A DNA stretch of 64,000 bases, taken from positions 558,001 through 622,000 of the forward strand of contig CANLWK010000003.1 of assembly GCA_947494805.1 (NCBI GenBank). Direction: 5' to 3'. Source of the stretch: an uncultured Croceitalea sp. Its GTDB lineage: Bacteria; Bacteroidota; Bacteroidia; Flavobacteriales; Flavobacteriaceae. Shown here piece by piece: positions 42,343 through 52,400 of the stretch. The notes under the pieces are model-generated. The model saw nothing but the letters and a program-made list of their open reading frames with translations. It ran no database searches and was not told the origin of the DNA. The first letter of the stretch is position 1. Each line of letters starts with the position of its first letter. Position numbers and translations under genes: made by a program.

Positions 42343-43269
42343 TTAATCTTGTACAATAATATTCTTACTATCACACTTACCAAATTCAGGTTGTATGTTC
42401 AAATGGTTGATACCATAATCGTCATGAACTATCTTTTCTATTCTTTCAAGAATGGCATCAAATTCTGATAGTTTGATGTCTTTGTTAAAATCGATATGTG
42501 CTTCTAGATGGATTTCTTCCTCATTTAACTGCCAAATATGTACGTGGTGCACATTCTTTATAGGTTCTATTTTAGATATGGCATTTACTATTGTTTTTAC
42601 TTCCACTGATTTTGGAGTAAACAACATTAAAACTTTAGTCGACTCTTTAAGCAAGTCATAACCCATATAAATTAAATATACGGCAATTAACAATGTCAAT
42701 AGTGGGTCTATCCAGTACAATTGAAAAAACTTCATCAATAGTCCTCCAATCAACACGGCTACCGAAGCCATCATGTCGGTCAATAAATGCAAATATGCAG
42801 ATTTCATGTTCATATTGACATCGGCATCTTTCTTAATCAAAAGCACACTGAAACCATTTGCAAAAATTGCCAATGCCGATAGCCATATCACCAAGTTGGA
42901 CTCAATCTCTTGAGGATTGAAAAATCGCTCTACGGCTTCGATAATCAAAAAAACAGCGACAACCATAAGTGTGGCTGCGTTCACAAACGCGGCAATAATT
43001 TCAGCCCGTTTGTAACCAAATGTTTTGTTTATCGACGCTTTCTTTTTTGAAAGGTTGTTTGCCACATAACTAATGATCAAAGAAAGTACATCACTGAAAT
43101 TATGAAGTGCGTCTGATAGCAAAGAAAGGCTTCCTGAGATAAGGCCGCCAATAACTTGTGCAACAGTAATCAGAATATTCAGAAAAATAGAAATACCAAG
43201 ATTTCTACCTTTTAAATCATGGTGGGCATGTGAATGGTTCTGATTTCCATGATGGTGATGGTGGCCCAT
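42343..43269 (-). CDS. Cation diffusion facilitator (zinc exporter)
   Basis: A 308-residue CDF transporter with a His-rich start (MGHHHHHGNQNHSHAHH), six membrane helices at about 25-210, and a cytoplasmic ferredoxin-like metal domain at about 215-300. Metal-site residues are visible in LLSDALHNFSD (helix II) and YLHLLTDMMAS (helix V). The His in both sites fits zinc. It exports Zn2+ (and possibly Co2+ or Cd2+) in exchange for H+. It is in a run with rpiB 9 bp upstream and the GNAT gene downstream. Confidence 0.94.
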   Translation of the reverse strand: MGHHHHHGNQNHSHAHHDLKGRNLGISIFLNILITVAQVIGGLISGSLSLLSDALHNFSDVLSLIISYVANNLSKKKASINKTFGYKRAEIIAAFVNAATLMVVAVFLIIEAVERFFNPQEIESNLVIWLSALAIFANGFSVLLIKKDADVNMNMKSAYLHLLTDMMASVAVLIGGLLMKFFQLYWIDPLLTLLIAVYLIYMGYDLLKESTKVLMLFTPKSVEVKTIVNAISKIEPIKNVHHVHIWQLNEEEIHLEAHIDFNKDIKLSEFDAILERIEKIVHDDYGINHLNIQPEFGKCDSKNIIVQD

Positions 43270-43278
43270 AATGGTATG

Positions 43279-43710
43279 TTATACACAAGGTATCTTTTCA
43301 ACACGTCGTTCATGACGACCTCCTTCAAAAGCAGTGTTTAAAAAGGTTTCTACCATTTCAAGTGCCTGTGGCAAGGCTATAAATCTAGCTGGTAAACTCA
43401 AAATGTTCGCGTCATTATGTTCTCTGGCCAAGGCAGTAATCTCTTTGTTCCAGCACAAGGCACTGCGAACCAATTGGTGTTTGTTTGTGGTCATATTGGC
43501 ACCATTTCCACTTCCACAAATAACAATGCCAAAATCCACTATGCCTTTTGCAACATCATTCGCTACAGGGTGGGCAAAATCAGGGTAATCAACGCTATCG
43601 GTACCATCAGTACCGTAATTGGTCACTTCAATGCCCTTAGACTTCAAAAGTCCAACAACGGCTAATTTATATTCCGTTCCTGCATGATCATTTCCTATTG
43701 CTATCTTCAT
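43279..43710 (-). CDS. rpiB: Ribose-5-phosphate isomerase B
   Basis: A 143-residue RpiB/LacA-family sugar isomerase. Key features: MKIAIGNDHAGTEYK with Asp8-His9, YGTDGTDSVDYPDFA, Cys65 in VICGSGNGANMTTNK, and the NDANILSLPARFI segment. It interconverts ribose-5- and ribulose-5-phosphate in the pentose-phosphate pathway. It is the first gene of a three-gene minus-strand operon transcribed away from the long gap at 43711-44300. Confidence 0.97.
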   Translation of the reverse strand: MKIAIGNDHAGTEYKLAVVGLLKSKGIEVTNYGTDGTDSVDYPDFAHPVANDVAKGIVDFGIVICGSGNGANMTTNKHQLVRSALCWNKEITALAREHNDANILSLPARFIALPQALEMVETFLNTAFEGGRHERRVEKIPCV

Positions 43711-44300
43711 TGCACTTGATTTAAGTTCCCTTGCAACAAAGGTACAATTCTTTTGAATCGTGCTTGTTTATAAATGTCAATAAAAAAACTTAGTAAACTT
43801 AAAATCAGTTATTTATTAAAGCGGATGTTTTGTTGAAAAGCAGCGGAAAAAATAGAATCACTAAAATTTGATTTTATTGAAAGTTTTTGCATTACAATCT
43901 TTAAGAACACATACAAAGAACAAATCATAAAAAGATAATAGTGAACAAGTAAACATTACTTAACCTGAAATTAACACAAAGCCCATTGAAACTTATCAAA
44001 AAATAACTGTTAAGATGACTTATTAAAAAGTGTGGATAAGAATCTTAATCCTTTGATTATTAATTTTTTTACTGTGGTATAAATTGTCAATAAAATCTAA
44101 CATTTGTCAATACCAACTTTTTCAAGATATAGTTATACCAGATATTAACAAGCTATACCAATCACCATTTCATTTAAATTTTAAAAAAAGGAAAAAGATA
44201 AAATTATAGTATTGTTAATAATTGTGGATATCTCTTTTATATGTTGGTCGATGTACTGACGCTGATTATAATTCGTAATTTTCGCAAATAAATAGATTGA
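43711..44300. other. 590-bp AT-rich noncoding gap, candidate replication origin
   Basis: The longest gene-free stretch in the window, between divergent rpiB and rnr, and very AT-rich. It holds an exact DnaA-box match TGTGGATAA (44031-44039) and an 8/9 match TGTGGATAT (44223-44231). TGTCAATA occurs at 43775, 44085 and 44105, the last two 20 bp apart. AG(T/C)TATACCA occurs at 44131 and 44151, also 20 bp apart, and its reverse TGGTATA at 44074. Clustered boxes plus phased repeats in AT-rich DNA suit an origin, but a complex promoter region is the alternative. Confidence 0.45.
43737..43744 (-). promoter_or_regulatory. rpiB -7 element
   Basis: TACCTTTG on the minus strand matches TAnnTTTG exactly, 26 bp before the rpiB ATG. 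No clear -33 element was found at normal spacing. Confidence 0.4.
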
Positions 44301-46490
44301 ATGTCAAAAAAGAAAAAGAGATCTAGAAGTCAACGTAAAAATGAGATAACCAAAGGTATTTTTACTGTACTTGAAAAAGAACCCTCAAAAAGCTTTAATT
44401 ATAAACAAATAGCTGCCAAACTTGGCATTACGGATACCCAGGACAGAAATGACCTTATCAAACGCTTGGGACAACTCAAACAAAAAGAACGTATACGGGA
44501 GGTGGAACGTGGTAAATTTCAAAAAATTGCTGCCCAACATACAATGGTCACAGGTATTGTAGACCTTACTTCAAATGGTAACGGATATATTATTGTTGAT
44601 GATTTAGAAGAAGACATATTTGTGCCAAAGCATAAACTGAACAGGGCCTTTCATGGTGATACCGTTGAAGTGTTCATAAAGCCGAAGCGGGGTAGTAAAC
44701 GTCTTGAAGGTGAGATTGTCAATGTAGTTGAAAGAAAAAAGTTGAGTTACGTGGGTATTGTGGACAAGCAAAAGACCTTTGCTTTTGTACGGCCCACGGA
44801 TTCAAGAATGTATACTGATATTTTTGTGCCTTTCGATAGAATTAAGAAAGCTGAAAATGGTGATAAGGTTTTGGTCGAATTGGGTGATTGGCCCGAAGAT
44901 ACAGATTCGCCATATGGAACAATCAAAGAGGTGTTGGGAAAGCCAGGTGAACACCATACTGAGATACATTCTATTTTGGCAGAGTATGGCTTACCTTATG
45001 AATTTCCTTATGAGGTTGAGCAATTTGCGAACACGTTGGATACTTCAATAAAAACGGAAGAAATTGCTAAAAGAAGGGATATGCGTGAAGTGCTGACTTT
45101 TACCATAGATCCAAAAGATGCAAAAGATTTTGATGACGCCTTATCGTTTCAGCAATTAGAGAACGGAAATTTTGAAGTTGGGGTGCATATTGCAGACGTA
45201 TCGCATTATGTGGTGCCCGGTACTGTTTTAGATGAAGAAGCGTATAATAGGGCAACATCGGTTTATTTGGTGGATAGGGTTGTGCCGATGCTTCCTGAGG
45301 TTTTGTCTAACAATGCGTGTTCTTTAAGACCAAACGAAGAAAAATATACTTTCTCTGCGGTTTTTGAACTAGATGATAAAGCGGTTGTTAAAAACCAATG
45401 GTTTGGTAGAACGGTTATCAACTCTGATGAGCGTTTTGCTTATGAAGAAGCACAGCATATCATTGAAACCCAAGAAGCCAATATTCCGGCAGAAGTATCG
45501 ATACGTAAAGATGCTTACACCGTTTCCAATGCTATTGTGAATGCAGTATTGACTTTTGATAGATTGGCAAAAACAATGCGTTCAAAGCGTATGGGAGAAG
45601 GGGCAATTTCATTCGATAAAATTGAGGTGCGTTTTAATTTGGATGCAAAGAACGAACCACAAGGTGTCTATTTTAAAGAGTCAAAAGATGCCAATAAACT
45701 CATTGAAGAATTCATGTTATTGGCCAATAGAAAAGTGGCAGAATACATCGGTAAGCAAAATCCGAAGAAAACATTTGTATATCGCATTCATGATGAACCA
45801 AATGAAGATAAATTAATGGCCTTGAATGGTGTTATATCAAGATTTGGACACAGTGTTAACCTTAAAGACAAAAAATCGATCAGTGCCTCTCTAAATCAAT
45901 TGTTACAAGATGTCAAAGGCAAAAAAGAACAAAACCTTGTAGATACATTGACCATACGAAGTATGAGCAAAGCAATCTATACTACTGAAAATATTGGCCA
46001 TTATGGGTTGGCCTTTGATTACTATACGCACTTTACCTCTCCTATACGAAGATATCCTGATGTGTTGGTACACCGTTTGTTGCAGCACTATTTAGACGGG
46101 GGTAAAACAGCAAAAGAAGAAACTTATGAAATGAAATGCAGACACGCCTCAGATATGGAACTACTGGCATCGAGCGCAGAGCGTGATTCCATAAAGTATA
46201 TGCAAATTAAGTTCATGCAAGATCATAGTGACAAAGAATTTGTTGGTGTAATTTCGGGAGTAACGGAATGGGGCATTTATGTAGAAATCATTGAGAATAA
46301 ATGTGAGGGTATGGTGCGGATCCGAGACATAAAAGATGATTATTATATTTTTGATGAGAAACAATACGCCATCGTGGGCGAAAGGTTTAAAACTGTTTAT
46401 CAATTGGGCGATGAAGTGGTCGTAATGGTAAAAAACACAGATTTAGTGAAACGGCACCTTGATTTTTCGTTAATCGGTAAACACAGTTGA
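44301..46490 (+). CDS. rnr: Ribonuclease R
   Basis: A 729-residue RNase II-family exonuclease. A basic start (MSKKKKRSRSQRKNE) leads into a winged-helix segment (FNYKQIAAKLGITDTQDRNDL), two cold-shock OB domains (about 75-230), the catalytic RNB domain (TIDPKDAKDFDDALSF with the acidic cluster; HYGLAFDYYTHFTSPIRRYPDVLVHR) and a C-terminal S1 domain (EFVGVISGVTEWGIYVEI). It degrades structured RNA 3' to 5' and takes part in mRNA and rRNA quality control. It has its own 5' region in the long gap upstream. The three genes after it share a strand. Confidence 0.97.
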   Translation: MSKKKKRSRSQRKNEITKGIFTVLEKEPSKSFNYKQIAAKLGITDTQDRNDLIKRLGQLKQKERIREVERGKFQKIAAQHTMVTGIVDLTSNGNGYIIVDDLEEDIFVPKHKLNRAFHGDTVEVFIKPKRGSKRLEGEIVNVVERKKLSYVGIVDKQKTFAFVRPTDSRMYTDIFVPFDRIKKAENGDKVLVELGDWPEDTDSPYGTIKEVLGKPGEHHTEIHSILAEYGLPYEFPYEVEQFANTLDTSIKTEEIAKRRDMREVLTFTIDPKDAKDFDDALSFQQLENGNFEVGVHIADVSHYVVPGTVLDEEAYNRATSVYLVDRVVPMLPEVLSNNACSLRPNEEKYTFSAVFELDDKAVVKNQWFGRTVINSDERFAYEEAQHIIETQEANIPAEVSIRKDAYTVSNAIVNAVLTFDRLAKTMRSKRMGEGAISFDKIEVRFNLDAKNEPQGVYFKESKDANKLIEEFMLLANRKVAEYIGKQNPKKTFVYRIHDEPNEDKLMALNGVISRFGHSVNLKDKKSISASLNQLLQDVKGKKEQNLVDTLTIRSMSKAIYTTENIGHYGLAFDYYTHFTSPIRRYPDVLVHRLLQHYLDGGKTAKEETYEMKCRHASDMELLASSAERDSIKYMQIKFMQDHSDKEFVGVISGVTEWGIYVEIIENKCEGMVRIRDIKDDYYIFDEKQYAIVGERFKTVYQLGDEVVVMVKNTDLVKRHLDFSLIGKHS

Positions 46491-46548
46491 TACTTTTTTG
46501 GAATAAAAATTGTTTCTATTATTGAGATAATCATCAAAAAACGAAACG

Positions 46549-47232
46549 ATGAACAAGCTATATGTACTTCTGTTAGTGTTCTTTTTGTTTCAAGGAACAC
46601 AAGGGCAAGAAGAAAAGATTACACAAGAACTAGGAAATTTTACTGAATTGAAAGGGTTTGATGGCATTTCCATAAACCTTATCAAATCAGATGTCAACCG
46701 TGCCATTATTACAGGTGCCAATACAAAAAAGGTCAATATCGTAAACAAAGACGGTAAGTTGAAAATCCGTATGGAAATTGATAAAATTTTCAGTGGATAT
46801 AGAACTTTTATTGATCTGTATTATACAGAACAACTTCAAATAATCGATGTAAACGAAGATGCACGGATTGAGACCAAGGAAACTTTGGTGCAAGACGTGT
46901 TAGAACTTAAGGCCCAAGAAGGTGGAGAAGTTGATATTAATTGCCAAACAGAACAATTGTTGGTAAAGGCCGTAACAGGTGGTAAAGTGAACACCTCAGG
47001 CTTTACGGATAATCAAGATATCACCATAAACACCGGGGGTTTTTACAGAGGTAAAGAATTTAAAAGTAAATTCACGACAATTTCGGTGAATGCGGGAGGA
47101 AGTGCTGAACTGTATGCAACAAAGTATGTCAAAGCCGATGTCAAAGCCGGTGGAGTTGTTAAAGTGTATGGTGATCCGGAAAAGATGGATGAAAAAACCG
47201 TTTTCGGAGGTAAAGTTGAACGTGTAGATTAA
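46549..47232 (+). CDS. Head-GIN (DUF2807) domain secreted protein
   Basis: A 227-residue protein with a signal peptide (MNKLYVLLLVFFLFQGTQG). The mature part is a DUF2807 right-handed beta-helix-like adhesion or auto-transporter fold: GNFTELKGFDGISINLIKSD..., then repeats such as LELKAQEGGEVDINCQTEQLLVKAVTGGKVNTSGF and ISVNAGGSAELYATKYVKADVKAGGVV. Function is unknown. It is probably periplasmic or surface exposed, a common Bacteroidetes family. It lies between rnr and a LysE exporter with no clear functional link. Confidence 0.9.
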   Translation: MNKLYVLLLVFFLFQGTQGQEEKITQELGNFTELKGFDGISINLIKSDVNRAIITGANTKKVNIVNKDGKLKIRMEIDKIFSGYRTFIDLYYTEQLQIIDVNEDARIETKETLVQDVLELKAQEGGEVDINCQTEQLLVKAVTGGKVNTSGFTDNQDITINTGGFYRGKEFKSKFTTISVNAGGSAELYATKYVKADVKAGGVVKVYGDPEKMDEKTVFGGKVERVD

Positions 47233-47235
47233 AAC

Positions 47236-47904
47236 ATGATAGAAGATATACAGGCAGCAATACCCCTGGGCTTTTTTCTAAGCTTTATGATCGGACCTGT
47301 ATTCTTTGTGCTTTTAGAAACCAGTGCGACAAAAGGCTTTAGGGCCGGGGTTTCTTTTGATATAGGTGTTCTTGTTGCAGATATCTTATTTCTTGTTATA
47401 GCTTATTTCAGTAGTTTTCAATTGTTGGAAAACTTAAGCAATCAGCCTGGGCTTTATGTTTTTGGTGGAATGATCATACTTGTTTACGGTATTGTCATTT
47501 TTGTTAAAAAGGAAACCAAAAAAGAAAAGATAAAGGCAAAAAAAGGAAACTACCTGGGCCTTTTTGTCAAAGGCTTTTTATTGAACTTTATTAATATTGG
47601 TGTTCTCGTTTTTTGGTTGGGCGTTCTCATCATTGTTGGCCCAAGTTTAGATAATGAACCAAATAGAATTCTCGTTTTTTTTGGCACAATGCTCGCAACT
47701 TATTTTATAACAGATCTGATTAAAATTTTATTGGCGAAACAACTTCGAAAAAAATTGACCAAAAAGCGGATTGCATTAATTAAGAAAGGGTTGGGTGTTC
47801 TTCTGATCATTTGCGGAGTAGTACTGATTGTCAAAGGCTTTTTACCGAAAGACCAATTCAATATTAAAGACGGCATCGAACGAATTAATGAGCAGGCCCA
47901 CTAA
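47236..47904 (+). CDS. LysE-family translocator
   Basis: A 222-residue membrane protein with about six helices. The N-terminus reads AAIPLGFFLSFMIGPVFFVLLETSATKGFRAGVSFDIGVLVADILF, the standard LysE/RhtB start with a conserved GP. Such proteins export amino acids or related small molecules by proton exchange. The substrate cannot be inferred. It begins 3 bp after the DUF2807 stop, so the two are co-transcribed, and ends at the strong terminator before tRNA-Cys. Confidence 0.9.
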   Translation: MIEDIQAAIPLGFFLSFMIGPVFFVLLETSATKGFRAGVSFDIGVLVADILFLVIAYFSSFQLLENLSNQPGLYVFGGMIILVYGIVIFVKKETKKEKIKAKKGNYLGLFVKGFLLNFINIGVLVFWLGVLIIVGPSLDNEPNRILVFFGTMLATYFITDLIKILLAKQLRKKLTKKRIALIKKGLGVLLIICGVVLIVKGFLPKDQFNIKDGIERINEQAH

Positions 47905-47906
47905 AC

Positions 47907-47938
47907 AAAAAATCCTCCTAAACTTTAGGAGGATTTTT
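47907..47938. terminator. Bidirectional terminator between lysE-like gene and tRNA-Cys
   Basis: TCCTCCTA/TAGGAGGA stem with an AACTT loop, flanked by A- and T-runs, follows the LysE stop by 2 bp. The tRNA-Cys 3' end is at 47940, so the same hairpin can end both transcripts. Confidence 0.88.
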
Positions 47939-47939
47939 G

Positions 47940-48010
47940 AGGCATCGAGCGGATTCGAACCGCTGTACAAGCTTTTGCAGAGCTGTGCCTAGCCACTCGG
48001 CCACGATGCC
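47940..48010 (-). tRNA. tRNA-Cys (GCA)
   Basis: A 71-nt cloverleaf: acceptor GGCATCG/CGATGCC with discriminator T (U73, usual for Cys), D arm GCCG/GGC, anticodon stem CAGCT/AGCTT-like with loop CTGCAAA (anticodon GCA), T arm AGCGG/CCGCT with TTCGAAT. CCA is not encoded. Confidence 0.95.
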
Positions 48011-48064
48011 TTTTTGAGTGGTGCAAATGTACCACTCTAATTTTTGGTTTCCAAAAGAACGTAA

Positions 48065-48415
48065 CTATCTAGATAGTATTACCGCTACACTTTCTACGTC
48101 TCCGCCAATTGGCGGATTTATTTTTGATACAGTGACTTCAGCACCCACCACTAATGGGATTTCAGAAAAAATACGGTCTAGAATTCGTTTTGCAACGTGT
48201 TCTAACAACTTTGATTTGATGGTCATCTCTTCTTTAACGATGTTGTTTAAGTGAACATAGTCAACAGTGTCGTTCAGCCTATCGCTTTCAGAAGGTTCGG
48301 TGAGGTTCGCGCTTATTTCAAGATCAACACGGTAATCACTACCAATGATGCTTTCTTCTTTCAGGCAGCCATGTTGGGCATGAACCCGAATATTGTTCAG
48401 TCTAATTTTACCCAT
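48065..48415 (-). CDS. folB: Dihydroneopterin aldolase
   Basis: A 116-residue FolB/tunnelling-fold protein. It has the start GKIRLNNIRVHAQHGCLKEE, NDTVDYVHLNNIVKEEM, LLEHVAKRILDRIF and the SKINPPIGGDVESVAVILSR end typical of the family. It converts dihydroneopterin to hydroxymethyl-dihydropterin in folate synthesis. It is a single gene with a -7 element just upstream; no other folate gene is in the window. Confidence 0.95.
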   Translation of the reverse strand: MGKIRLNNIRVHAQHGCLKEESIIGSDYRVDLEISANLTEPSESDRLNDTVDYVHLNNIVKEEMTIKSKLLEHVAKRILDRIFSEIPLVVGAEVTVSKINPPIGGDVESVAVILSR

Positions 48416-48433
48416 TTACTTTAACTAAGGCGG

Positions 48434-48441
48434 CAAAATTA
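48434..48441 (-). promoter_or_regulatory. folB -7 element
   Basis: TAATTTTG on the minus strand matches TAnnTTTG exactly, 18 bp before the ATG. A T-rich region stands at the -33 position but no exact TTG at normal spacing. Confidence 0.4.
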
Positions 48442-48459
48442 CACTTTACAAAACAAAAA

Positions 48460-49407
48460 CTAATATGTACAACGGCAATTACTGATACCTTGAAACAAAT
48501 CCATACCTACGGTCAGTACGTGTGTACCTTGACTATAGCCCAATATTTCATTCGTAATTACTTGGTACGAATATCCAAAGTAGAAGTTACTCTTTTTAAG
48601 ACCGGCTATAGGCGCTACATATAAAGGCGAGCCAAATTGGTCATTCAAGAATCGGTAGGTCAAGCCTAAATAATAATAGTCTTCAAAATCATGAAAACGA
48701 AACTTCGCATTCAAATCAGTAACTGATCGACCGTCGTTTTCAAATAACTGAAAGAATACAGAAGGTTCAAATTCAATTCTACTGTTCTTATTTTTCATAA
48801 AACTATAACCAACATAGGCATAATAGTTACGTAGGGTGTTTGGCTCAAATGTTGGGTTGAACTGTTCTAAATTTTTAGGTAGAATATTTGAAGCGTTCAA
48901 ACTCAAATAGAATTTGTCAAATCGATATAAGAGCCCTAAATCAAAGTTGTGGTTCGTAGTAGACCGATCATCGGTAGGTATTTGCCCATTTTCATCCCTG
49001 AAATTTTCAACATCAATTCTGAACTGGTTAAAGTTATACGAGAGTCCAAAAGACAAAAACTCATCATCATAACGGTCTAGGGTCAAGTGGTGGGCGAAAG
49101 AAACCCTGGCTCCACGCTGCCTGGTATTACCGTTGCTATCGTTATACATAACCATACCTAGACCTGAGCGGTTACCGATACGGGCATCGGCCGCAACGGT
49201 TTGGGTATCAGGTGCATCTTCAATGCCCACCCACTGGGTAAGTCCGTTCAGACGGACCTTTATATGGTCGCCAACACCTGCATAGGTAGGGGACATTAAA
49301 AACGGATTGTCGGCAATGTATTGTGATAATTGCGGAATCGTAAGTTCTTGCGCTTTGGCACCAAGGGTCAAAAGCGAGAGCAGTAGGATGATTTGGGTCT
49401 TTTTCAT
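48460..49407 (-). CDS. PorP/SprF-family type IX secretion membrane protein
   Basis: A 315-residue outer-membrane protein with a signal peptide (MKKTQIILLLSLLTLGAKA). The mature part has the PorP/SprF start QELTIPQLSQYIADNPFLMSPTYAGVGDHIKVRLNGLTQWVGI and regular barrel strands (FDLGLLYRFDKFYLSLNASNIL, YYLGLTYRFLNDQFG). In Flavobacterium johnsoniae the homologue SprF is needed for secretion of the gliding adhesin SprB, whose gene lies directly upstream. The same order is seen here (23 bp gap), so this protein probably serves the giant adhesin. Confidence 0.93.
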   Translation of the reverse strand: MKKTQIILLLSLLTLGAKAQELTIPQLSQYIADNPFLMSPTYAGVGDHIKVRLNGLTQWVGIEDAPDTQTVAADARIGNRSGLGMVMYNDSNGNTRQRGARVSFAHHLTLDRYDDEFLSFGLSYNFNQFRIDVENFRDENGQIPTDDRSTTNHNFDLGLLYRFDKFYLSLNASNILPKNLEQFNPTFEPNTLRNYYAYVGYSFMKNKNSRIEFEPSVFFQLFENDGRSVTDLNAKFRFHDFEDYYYLGLTYRFLNDQFGSPLYVAPIAGLKKSNFYFGYSYQVITNEILGYSQGTHVLTVGMDLFQGISNCRCTY

Positions 49408-49430
49408 GGCTCTATAGGTTAAACGGTCTT

Positions 49431-52400
49431 TTATCGATATAAGGTAAAGTGACCAACAAACTCACGGTCATCATTCTCACCTTTAAGTTTGATCACGTAC
49501 CAGTAATCACCTGTCGGAAGGCTTTGGTTGTTGTATACACCATCCCACGGGTCATCATTGATTTCCATTCTATAGAGTTCTCTACCATAACGATCAAAAA
49601 TGATCATTAGTACATTTGGAAACGCTTCTAAATTGCGCGGCTTCCAAAAATCATTTTGGTCATCACCATCAGGTGTGAAGAAATTCGGAATTTCAATATC
49701 AATGAATTCCATAAATATCTCGGCAACTGCTTCACAACCGTTTTGGTCAACCAACCTAACTGTGTAAGTATCAGTTCTATTGATGATGAAGGTATTGTCG
49801 GTTGCGTTGTCAACATCGCCAAAATAGAAAGTATAATCTTCAAGCCCACCAGCTGCAATAGCAGTGATTTCATTCACATTGTTGTTTTCAAGCATTAGTG
49901 TCAATGGTTGAAAATCTTCAATTACAAAGTCTATGGTATTGACACATCCATTGGCATGGGCTATGGTCAATGAATGGTTGCCGGGGGCCAAGTTTGTGAA
50001 ATCAGCCGTAAGTTGCATAGCAGCGGGGTCAGTTGAATCCATGGCATACAATACATCAGGTATGATGGTATTATCTTCGAAGGCAATATCTAAAAAGTTG
50101 TCAGGAACGATACCATCACATTCGTAAACCGGGGTTACAACGGCATTAAGGTTAACGCCCGGTTCAATATCGACAACAATAACACCTTCACAATCCAAGG
50201 CATCTTTTACGAACACCACATAAGTGTTGGCAGCAAGGCTGTCAAACATAAATTGGTCCTGAACGTAGTCGGCATCGGCATTGGAGTTTAAGCTGGTTCT
50301 ATACGGAGCCGTTCCCCCGGTAATACTTATTTCGAAAGAACCGTCTTCACTTCCTTGGCAAACTTCATGAAGTACAGAAACTGTATCAAGTGTTATCGGG
50401 TCGGGTTGGGTAATGGTGTATTCAAGCAATTCAAAACAACCGTTTTGATCTTGTGCTATGATCTGATAGTCACCAGGCGCCAAATCTGTGAACATATTTT
50501 CATCATCAAATTGGTCTAGATTGGGCGAAATGGCATATTGATACCCTCCTGCACCCCCTGAAAGTGTTACGGTTATTGCTCCATTTGCATCACCCGAACA
50601 AGAAACATTGGTCACTTCATCTACATAGGTCAATGGTGTGGGCTCAACTATGGGCACATGAACTGCCGAGACCAGACAATCACCACTGATGACATTGACA
50701 TAATAATCACCCATTGGCAAATCTCTGAACTCACCCAATGCTTGTGGCCCTGCAATTCTCGAAGCCACGCTTAAAGAGGCATCTGCATAAAGCTCAAATT
50801 GATAATTGCCCAATCCGCCGTCGGCGTCCGCAAAAATTATAGCAGTGCTTTCACCAGTACAATTGATAACTGCGGCTGATGTATCAACGGTAAGTGTTAA
50901 AGGCATTATGGGGTCTTCAGTTATTTCATTGGATGGCAATGATTCACACAGATTGGCATCACGCACCCTAAATTGATAAGTGCCATCAAACAACGGTCCT
51001 GCAAAATTCGCGTTCGGGAACGTTTCAGAATTTCCACCGCTCATGGCAATCCATGTACTGGTTAACGGATTAAAGTACTCGTATGCTCCACCTGTTCCGC
51101 CACTTGCCATGAGTTCAAGTTCAACACCTGTCAAACAGGTAAGCGGACTTGTTCGTACCAATTGCGCTACGACTTCGTCGGGAGCAGTTATTTGCACCCT
51201 ATCAGTTTCATCTGAACAACCAGCATCATCCGTTACGGTAATACTATAGAAGCCCGGACCTAGATTTGGGAAACTGCTCGAGCCCTGTTGTGCAGAAACC
51301 TGTAGCGGTGTAGTGCTCGTCAGGTCGGCATAGATGTTGAGCAGATAATTGTAACTTGGTGTTACGTTTCTTGAATTGACACCCGCGCTTACTGAAGCCG
51401 TATTATCACCAAAACATGTTAAGGCTGATGGCGTTATCGTAGCTACGATTGCATCTGGTTGTATCAGGGTTATGGAACCGGTTTCTGAACAGTTAAACAT
51501 ATCGGTCACCGTGTAAGTATAAACACCTGCGGACAAACCAGAAAACAAGTTTGCTGAAACATTATTTTCTGTATATAACTGGCTTGTTGTTGTGTTGTTC
51601 AACACAATGGTATAAGGTCCTTCACCTCCACTGGCAACAATAGATACTTGACCTTGATCATTGCTACAGCTTACCCCTATTTCTTCTGTCACTACCGCTG
51701 CAATTGGAGCGTCTGGAGCAGTTATAGTAATGGCGTTCGAATTCTCAATACAGAACGGCGCTTGCGTTTGGGTTACTTGCACATAGTATGAACCTCCAGA
51801 AATATTGGCAAATGGAGCCAGGGGCGCACTGGTGTTGCCGGTACCCGACTGACCTGTAATTGGATTGTTGTTTGTGTCAAAAACTTGATAGCTATAGGTG
51901 CCTGTGTAGTTTGAAATAGCGATGTTAAAACTACCATCGTCCACACCATTGTTCAAACATTCTTCATCGGTTAGTTTTGTCGCCATTACCTGCATTTCTT
52001 CTGGTTCTTCGATAGTATGCACCAATTCTAAAACACAATTCGGATTCGCGTCTAGGTCGGTAATGGTAATCTGATAGTTACCAGCCTGTAATCCACCAAA
52101 GAGACCGGTATTGTTGGTGTCGGTATATGTGAAACCAATACCAGAAATGGTATACTCTAATGTGGGGGTTGCCGAAACAGGATTTAAAGTAACTCCAACC
52201 TGAATTTGTGCATCACTCCCGGGCGTACAGGTTACACCAACCACATTGGTTACCGTTGGGTCAGACATGACCACAAAAGGGTTAATGGTAACGTTTTCGG
52301 CAACAACATTGCCACAGCCCATATCGTCGTATGCATAAATATCATAATTACCGCCTGCGTAATCGGTTTCTACATAAACCGAATTTGGTCCGTCTTGAAC

